Of a DNA stretch of 64,000 nt, positions 59,553 through 64,000 are shown piece after piece. Origin of the DNA: Lonicera japonica. Its lineage: Eukaryota > Streptophyta > Magnoliopsida > Dipsacales > Caprifoliaceae. The notes below the pieces were generated by a model. The model did not search any database. It saw only the letters and a program-made list of their open reading frames with translations, and was not told the DNA's origin. Where the stretch lies: assembly GCA_021464415.1 (NCBI GenBank), contig CM038471.1, forward strand, positions 73,386,851-73,450,850, given 5' to 3'. The position numbers and the translations under genes are program-made. Numbering within the stretch: position 1 is the stretch's first letter; every line of letters begins with the position of its first letter.

Positions 59553-61466
59553 CTTCTTCGATTGATTTGATTACTCCACAAAGGTAAAGTTGGATTTGTG
59601 GTGGAAGAAGAAATGGAGAAGCAGTTGTACAAGGGAATATGAATCGGGAAATTGTGGGTGGGTTCTTCTTTTCTCTCTCTATCTCTTTTGATCGTGATTT
59701 GGGAGATAAATTATTTTTTAAGAGTGTTTGTTAATTGTTGAGGACAATTTCGGTACTTTAAACACAAAATTGGAGAGAGTTAACAGTCAACGTTAGTTGA
59801 CGCACGAAATAGTGTAAAATGGTACCCAAAATTCAATTTTCAAAACCTTCTGTACCTAAAGTCCAATTTCGGCAAAACTTTGGTACCCAAAACCCAAATG
59901 TCCCATAAATTAAACAGAGCCAACTTTACAAACAAGTATAATAACTTAACAAAACAAGCAGCAAAATCCAACACGCTGCTTCCTGGACTCATTAGTGAAC
60001 CATCAATCTTAGTGAAGATCTTATAAAAATTGACTAATATCTTCAAATTATTAAAAGGATTTTGTTATAAAATTCAAGTTTTTCAATTAGAAAAGGTGCA
60101 CAGTTATTACAAAAGGATTATTCAGCAATTAAATAGCTCAAAGTGCACAATTATTACAAAACTGTCATTAACAAAGGGGGAAATCAATAATTTTTATGTA
60201 CTTCAAGAATTTGTCATTAACAAAGGGGGAAATCATATATATTTGCTCATCAACTCAAAAATTAAATTTCATATTCGGTAACCCTTGAAGAGAAGCTGCT
60301 GTAGATCCAAACAAACATTAATTTCCTAGAATCAGTTTTCTCACCTCTTTCATTTCCCTTTCCACTCCACATTTCCTTTCCTTTCTGATTGCAGCAATTT
60401 TACACATCCAAATTCTCCTATGTATAAATGACAACAATAACAATGACATAATATCAAAATACTTTGCAGCAAGACCTCTAAATCTGGAGGATAAAGACCA
60501 TACCAACTAAAACATTAGAACTCAGCACTTGAAAATAACCAAAATTATGCACTGAACATAATAGAACTAGCATGTTAATAATAGACGAAAAAGGCATAGA
60601 TCCATCAAACCAAATAAATAACCTTTCAGGGGAAAGAAATTAACCAAGCTTGGGACTTCAAATAAAAAATATAACAAGTTTCCAAAGCAGCAATCAGTTA
60701 CAACAGAACATAAAAGAGCATTAAATATATATAAAAAAATCAATACCACTTTGTGTAGATGTTCTCAGGTCACACCCCCTCTCTCTTGTGTGGACGAAGA
60801 GAAGAAGAAGAATGGAAGAGCCAGCCACAAATTAACCTAGTTTAGAAAAGGCCAAACATAAATTAACCTCATTCAAACACAAATTAACATCAAGAGAAAG
60901 GCAAAAATATACAATGATCGAGTTCAGAGAAGGCGAAAATATACCTCGTTAACTCCTTTGCCATGAAGAGAAAAGTTTAGAGAAAGAGATAAAGGAACGG
61001 CGGAACGCGGCTCTGGATTGTAGCTAGCGACTACCTGAGAGAAAGAGATAGAGATTAGAAAGAGAGATGTTGGGTTGTGCAGATAGAGAAGGCTGGAGGT
61101 GCGGCGGAGAAATGGAGAGAGAGATTGAGAGACCACGCTGATTAGGTTTTTGTCTCTAGAGACTAAAGATGCTGTGGGTTTTTACCTTTTAAGTTAAGAG
61201 TTTTTTTTACAAAGTTCGGTTTTTCGGTCCAAAACGGGTCCCCGAAATCCCAGAACAGAACCGAATTAATCGGTTTCGGTTTTTGATTTCGGTTTCGGTT
61301 TTTTTTTGGTTTCGGATAATTTTGGATTATAACGGATCGGATAGGTTCGTTTGTTCGGTTTTTGGATTTTTGACAACACCCCTAATTCATGCATTATGGC
61401 CAACCGGTTCATTATTGATGTTATATATATCTCATATGTACCATGTATATAAAACTAAGGCTGTTA

Positions 61467-61839
61467 GGTGATGTTTGGTTGATGTTTTGAGTTGAATTTT
61501 TAAGTTGAGTTTTTAAAATTTGGTGTTTGGTAGAATTTGGAAGTATGTTGAAAAGTGAATTTGGTTTTTGTTTGAGTTTTTTTCAACTAATCAAAAAATC
61601 TCATAAAAAAATTTCAAAAAATAGTCACAATGGATCTTATGTTATAGATCTCGACGAGTAGATTTCAAATATATATTTTTTATCTAATTTTGATTTTTGG
61701 ATTTAAAGTTATGGTGTTTTAAAAGTTTTTTTAGAGAAAGAAAGTAGAGTGAAATAAATTTTGGAAAGTGTAAAAGTAAAGTTAATTTTAAGTTGAGTTT
61801 TTAAAATTCGGAAAAAAACAACCACCACCAAACAGGGAC
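61467..61839. mobile_element. PIF/Harbinger-like MITE, 373 bp
   Basis: Ends GGTGATGTTTGGTTGATG and, inverted, GTCCCTGTTTGGTGGTGG; TTA on both sides (61464-61466, 61840-61842). Internal sequence is the reverse complement of the family at 39596 (for example TTATGGTGTTTTAAAA against its complement). Confidence 0.78.
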
Positions 61840-62130
61840 TTAGCGTTTTATGATAATTCTCTAGCCACGTAGTCAATTCAATTATCGATTAGCATGCTTC
61901 TAGTTCAACCGGCATATGAATACTGCTCACCTAGCTACTTATGCTCATGGCCAAGGCAGCCTTTGCCCCATCAACTATGTTCACTACACTCTTAGAAAGT
62001 ATCGGGGTTGTATTCTCGTTACTAGTGCTTACCATGTTCCAGACCAAGCGCTAGACTCAAGGTTTAGTGCGTATCACTTTGCCCTAGAGGGTTCTTAGTG
62101 CAAATACCATAAATAATGCTCTACAGTCGC

Positions 62131-62822
62131 CCATGTTCTAAAAATCGCTAGGTGCTCCTAGGTTGGCGAGGGGGGGCCTAGCGCCTAGGGGATTAATCGG
62201 GGACTAGTCGGTCAAACGATTTTTTATTAAAAATATTATTTTAAATAAAATAATACTAACAAAATATAATATACCTTTCAAATTAACATTAATTGTCCAA
62301 CATTCAACCAATAAAACATGCATTCCAAAAAAAGTCCAAATTTTAAAATAATAAATAAATAAAATTAACAAAAGAAAAATAAATAGGGGTGAAATTACAA
62401 ATAACTAAAAATATATAAGGTGAAAATAATAATAATAAAACTTAATAAGACAAACCAAACCAAATATATATCATCTCTTTCCCCGTGAACCCAGCCCCCA
62501 TTTCGCAGCAACCATCGAAACAAAACCCTAGCTGTCAGGGCCCGACATCTTCTCAGCCCCAACCCATCTCACCCTTGACCTCGACGATTTCTCACCGGCT
62601 TCGACGACTTCACAGGTACGTACTCTCTCTCTCTCTATCTACGTCTTTCTCTATCTCAATCTCGTTCTCTCTCCCACGTCTCATCCACAACCAATCGGAA
62701 AATCGGCGCCTAATCGTCGCCTAATCACTCCGGCGCCTAAACACAAACGACTTGCCCTAGGCCGGGCGGGGGAGGAGCGATTTCTGCCTAAGCGCCGCCT
62801 AGGTGCGATTTTTAGAACACTG
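62131..62822. mobile_element. Non-autonomous hAT element, 692 bp, with gene-like insert
   Basis: Left end CCATGTTCTAAAAATCGC and inverted right end CAGTGTTCTAAAAATCGC; ACAGTCGC on both sides (62123-62130, 62823-62830), a perfect 8-bp duplication. GC-rich CTAGGCGCC-type blocks lie inside both ends. Between 62480 and 62700 is a GC-richer stretch with AAACCCTAG, then ACTTCACAGGTACGTACTCT and a CT-rich run, which looks like a 5' leader or first exon with a splice donor and may be captured. Same family as 32319-33017. Confidence 0.85.
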
Positions 62823-64000
62823 ACAGTCGCATCTGATGGTATGAAACGTGTACATCTATCGTTAATAACCGATAATCACCCATTCTATGTGCACAAATCC
62901 CAAAACCCCCGATTTCTAGGTTACATATATAGCTACTAGATGGGTTCATTGTGAATCTTGTGGTGTAAACATCAAAACATGTATTTAATTGTTAAATCAT
63001 GCAATAGAAGTGATAACCCATTCAAATCCATCACTAATTGAAGCCTCATCTAGCTCAAATCCCATGAGATGCAAACAACCTAGGGTTTAGATGAAAATCC
63101 CCAATTTCTGTTCAAATATCTAATGCAACAAGTAAACATTTGTAAAATAAGTTTTGTAATAGTGTTCCCACCTCTATTGACGATATTCTATGCGATTAAA
63201 GTGCTTCGAAAAGTGTAGACGCCAAAACCTCAAAATCCTAGCTTCCCTTTCAAGCTCACATTGAGGAAATGGAGGTAGGAGATGATAAATAGTGATGAAG
63301 GTGTGGATTTAGGGCACAAATCTTGGTTTATGACGAATAAATCATTAAAACCTCGAGAATCTCTCTTTCTCTCTCTAGAACTCTCTTGAGGTGATCTTGG
63401 GGTGTATGGGTCGAAATGGGTGCTTGGTGGTGATAAATGGTGAGAAAAATGGGTTAAAAATGGTTAAAATTCGACACACAGGGCTCTGGGATTGATCCTA
63501 GGTTTCAGGGATCGATCCCAGAAACACTCAGCCCAAATTTTGCATTTCACCACACTGACCACTGTTGGTATTTTGGGTATAACTCTTTGCTCGGAACTCG
63601 GATTGGGGTGATCTTTATGTCCACGGAAAGCTAATTCAAAGATTTACTACTTCTTAAGAGGAAGTGTCCCCAAATTATGGATGAATAATTCCTAGAAGTC
63701 CTTCGAAGATAGCTTCTCTGCCATTAAGCTACCGAACAAACAGATTTCACTAACCGGCCTAAGTCGCATGGCGTTTTGACCAACGACGAGTATGAATTGA
63801 CTTTCGGTCAAAACACAAAAGTTTTAGAATGCATCAAAACCTAGACATAAGAGCAAACAGTGACTAAATCGGATAAGAGACGGAGAAGTTACGGAGCTCC
63901 AAAGTTGGCTAAAATCAAAGAATCGCGTAATTCCGAAATGCACGATTTACGATCCGAAATCGATTCGGACCACCCGAATCACGAAACGATCATTCACACG

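Larger units (their letters stand above)
58220..59904. mobile_element. Pack-MULE (Mutator-like, gene-carrying), 1685 bp
   Basis: Long inverted ends (about 140 bp): the left begins GGGTCATTTGGGTTTTGGGT and the right, inverted, GGGACATTTGGGTTTTGGGT; similarity continues through the GTTGACTGTTAACT block. ATAAATTAA flanks both sides (58211-58219, 59905-59913), a perfect 9-bp duplication typical of Mutator-like elements. Inside are a fragment of the eL22 gene on the minus strand and a second short minus-strand reading frame. A GGAGATGGAAAGGACGGTGA block occurs twice (59204 and 59327). No transposase is present. Confidence 0.9.
58000..61384. mobile_element. Non-autonomous hAT element, 3385 bp, with nested Pack-MULE
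   Basis: The left end TAGGGGTGTTTTCGGTTTTG and right end TTTTTGACAACACCCCTA are inverted; ATTCATGC flanks both sides (57992-57999, 61385-61392), a perfect 8-bp duplication. The terminal ~150 bp match the 963-bp element at 7990. A Pack-MULE (58220-59904) is inserted near the left end. The rest (59914-61200) contains AT-rich sequence and a GA-rich stretch (60.77-61.14 kb) that looks like a plant 5' leader but has no recognised protein. No transposase is encoded. Confidence 0.9.
57151..64000 (+). repeat. Gypsy-type LTR, partial, split by other transposons and cut by the window end
   Basis: Middle LTR blocks at 57260-57960 (GTTTAGGGAATTTCACCCAG resembles GTTTAGGGATTTTCAACCCA of the solo LTR). 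After a hAT element (58000-61384), a MITE (61467-61839) and another hAT element (62131-62822) the LTR continues. The last kilobase (62.9-64.0 kb) runs parallel to 3.7-4.6 kb of the solo LTR: GATGATAAATAGTGA, TTTATGTCCACGGAAAG, CCAAATTATGGAT, CGATTCGGACCACCCGAATC, AAACGATCATT. By comparison its end should be about 60 bp past the window. A GGGATTGATCC/GGGATCGATCCC palindrome pair lies near 63488-63522. Confidence 0.65.

Noticed and set aside
62485..62724. 79-codon frame in the hAT element as a gene
   Set aside because: It runs through a likely splice donor and a CT-rich run, giving low-complexity Ser/Leu. It is better read as a captured leader or first exon.
51597..64000. One single gypsy LTR interrupted by everything between 52.9 kb and 61.4 kb
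   Set aside because: Possible, but the part from 57151 has its own middle section and the joined length would be about 3.7 kb against 2.3 kb for the solo LTR. No LINE target duplication was found to prove the join, so two LTR pieces are reported.
1..64000. CRISPR arrays, bacterial operons, rRNA or functional tRNA genes
   Set aside because: None seen. The B-box-like motifs found belong to SINE-like repeats, and no cloverleaf could be supported.

Overview
This is a stretch of a plant nuclear genome, almost certainly a eudicot: AT-rich, spliced genes with canonical GT-AG introns, plant MADS-box and SEC31-type proteins, and a heavy load of plant transposons. I cannot name the species from the sequence. 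Three host genes can be reconstructed exon by exon. (1) A MIKC-type MADS-box transcription factor of the AGL15/AGL18 kind (minus strand, 10856-16021, 8 exons, 264 aa). (2) A small class-I SAM-dependent methyltransferase of the METTL13/EEF1AKMT4-like plant family (minus strand, 18544-28353, 8 exons, 252 aa). (3) The first 14 coding exons (646 aa) of the COPII outer-coat protein SEC31 (plus strand, 40571-50650). The rest of SEC31 must lie past the window, or the gene is broken: no further exon is seen in the last 13.3 kb.

Layout. 1-5458: a decayed Ty1/copia element (minus strand, integrase end, Gag, primer-binding site, LTR) whose leader carries a 2.3-kb solo gypsy LTR with a perfect 5-bp target duplication. 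7022-9894: CACTA-type transposase remnant split by a hAT element. 10.9-16.0 kb: MADS gene. 18.5-28.4 kb: methyltransferase gene, with MITEs, a SINE, an RTE-LINE tail and an L1 LINE in its introns. 28.4-36 kb: AT-rich intergenic DNA with a PIF-type MITE, a hAT element, a degenerate tandem array and a long palindrome. 36.0-39.7 kb: half of a Ty3/gypsy element between two copies of a ~380-bp direct repeat. 40.6-64 kb: SEC31 with an L1 tail in intron 7 and, in intron 14, a nested transposon pile.

The nest in the last 13 kb is the most informative part. A near-complete L1 ORF2 (one internal stop) is split exactly inside its FADD catalytic motif by a 309-bp TRIM (terminal-repeat retrotransposon in miniature); a second TRIM of the same family sits 3.4 kb upstream. 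Downstream, a large gypsy-type LTR is split by a 3.4-kb hAT element that itself contains a Pack-MULE. That Pack-MULE has ~140-bp terminal inverted repeats, a perfect 9-bp target duplication, and a captured fragment of ribosomal protein eL22. A further hAT element and a PIF-type MITE lie in the same LTR. Target duplications were read directly for most insertions, so their order can be worked out.

I see no evidence of a new multi-gene system such as a defence or biosynthetic cluster. The unusual material is in transposon structure: the gene-capturing Pack-MULE, the TRIM in the reverse-transcriptase motif, the gypsy junction that looks like recombination between an empty and a filled allele, and paired palindrome or repeat cassettes that recur at a similar place in several otherwise different LTRs.
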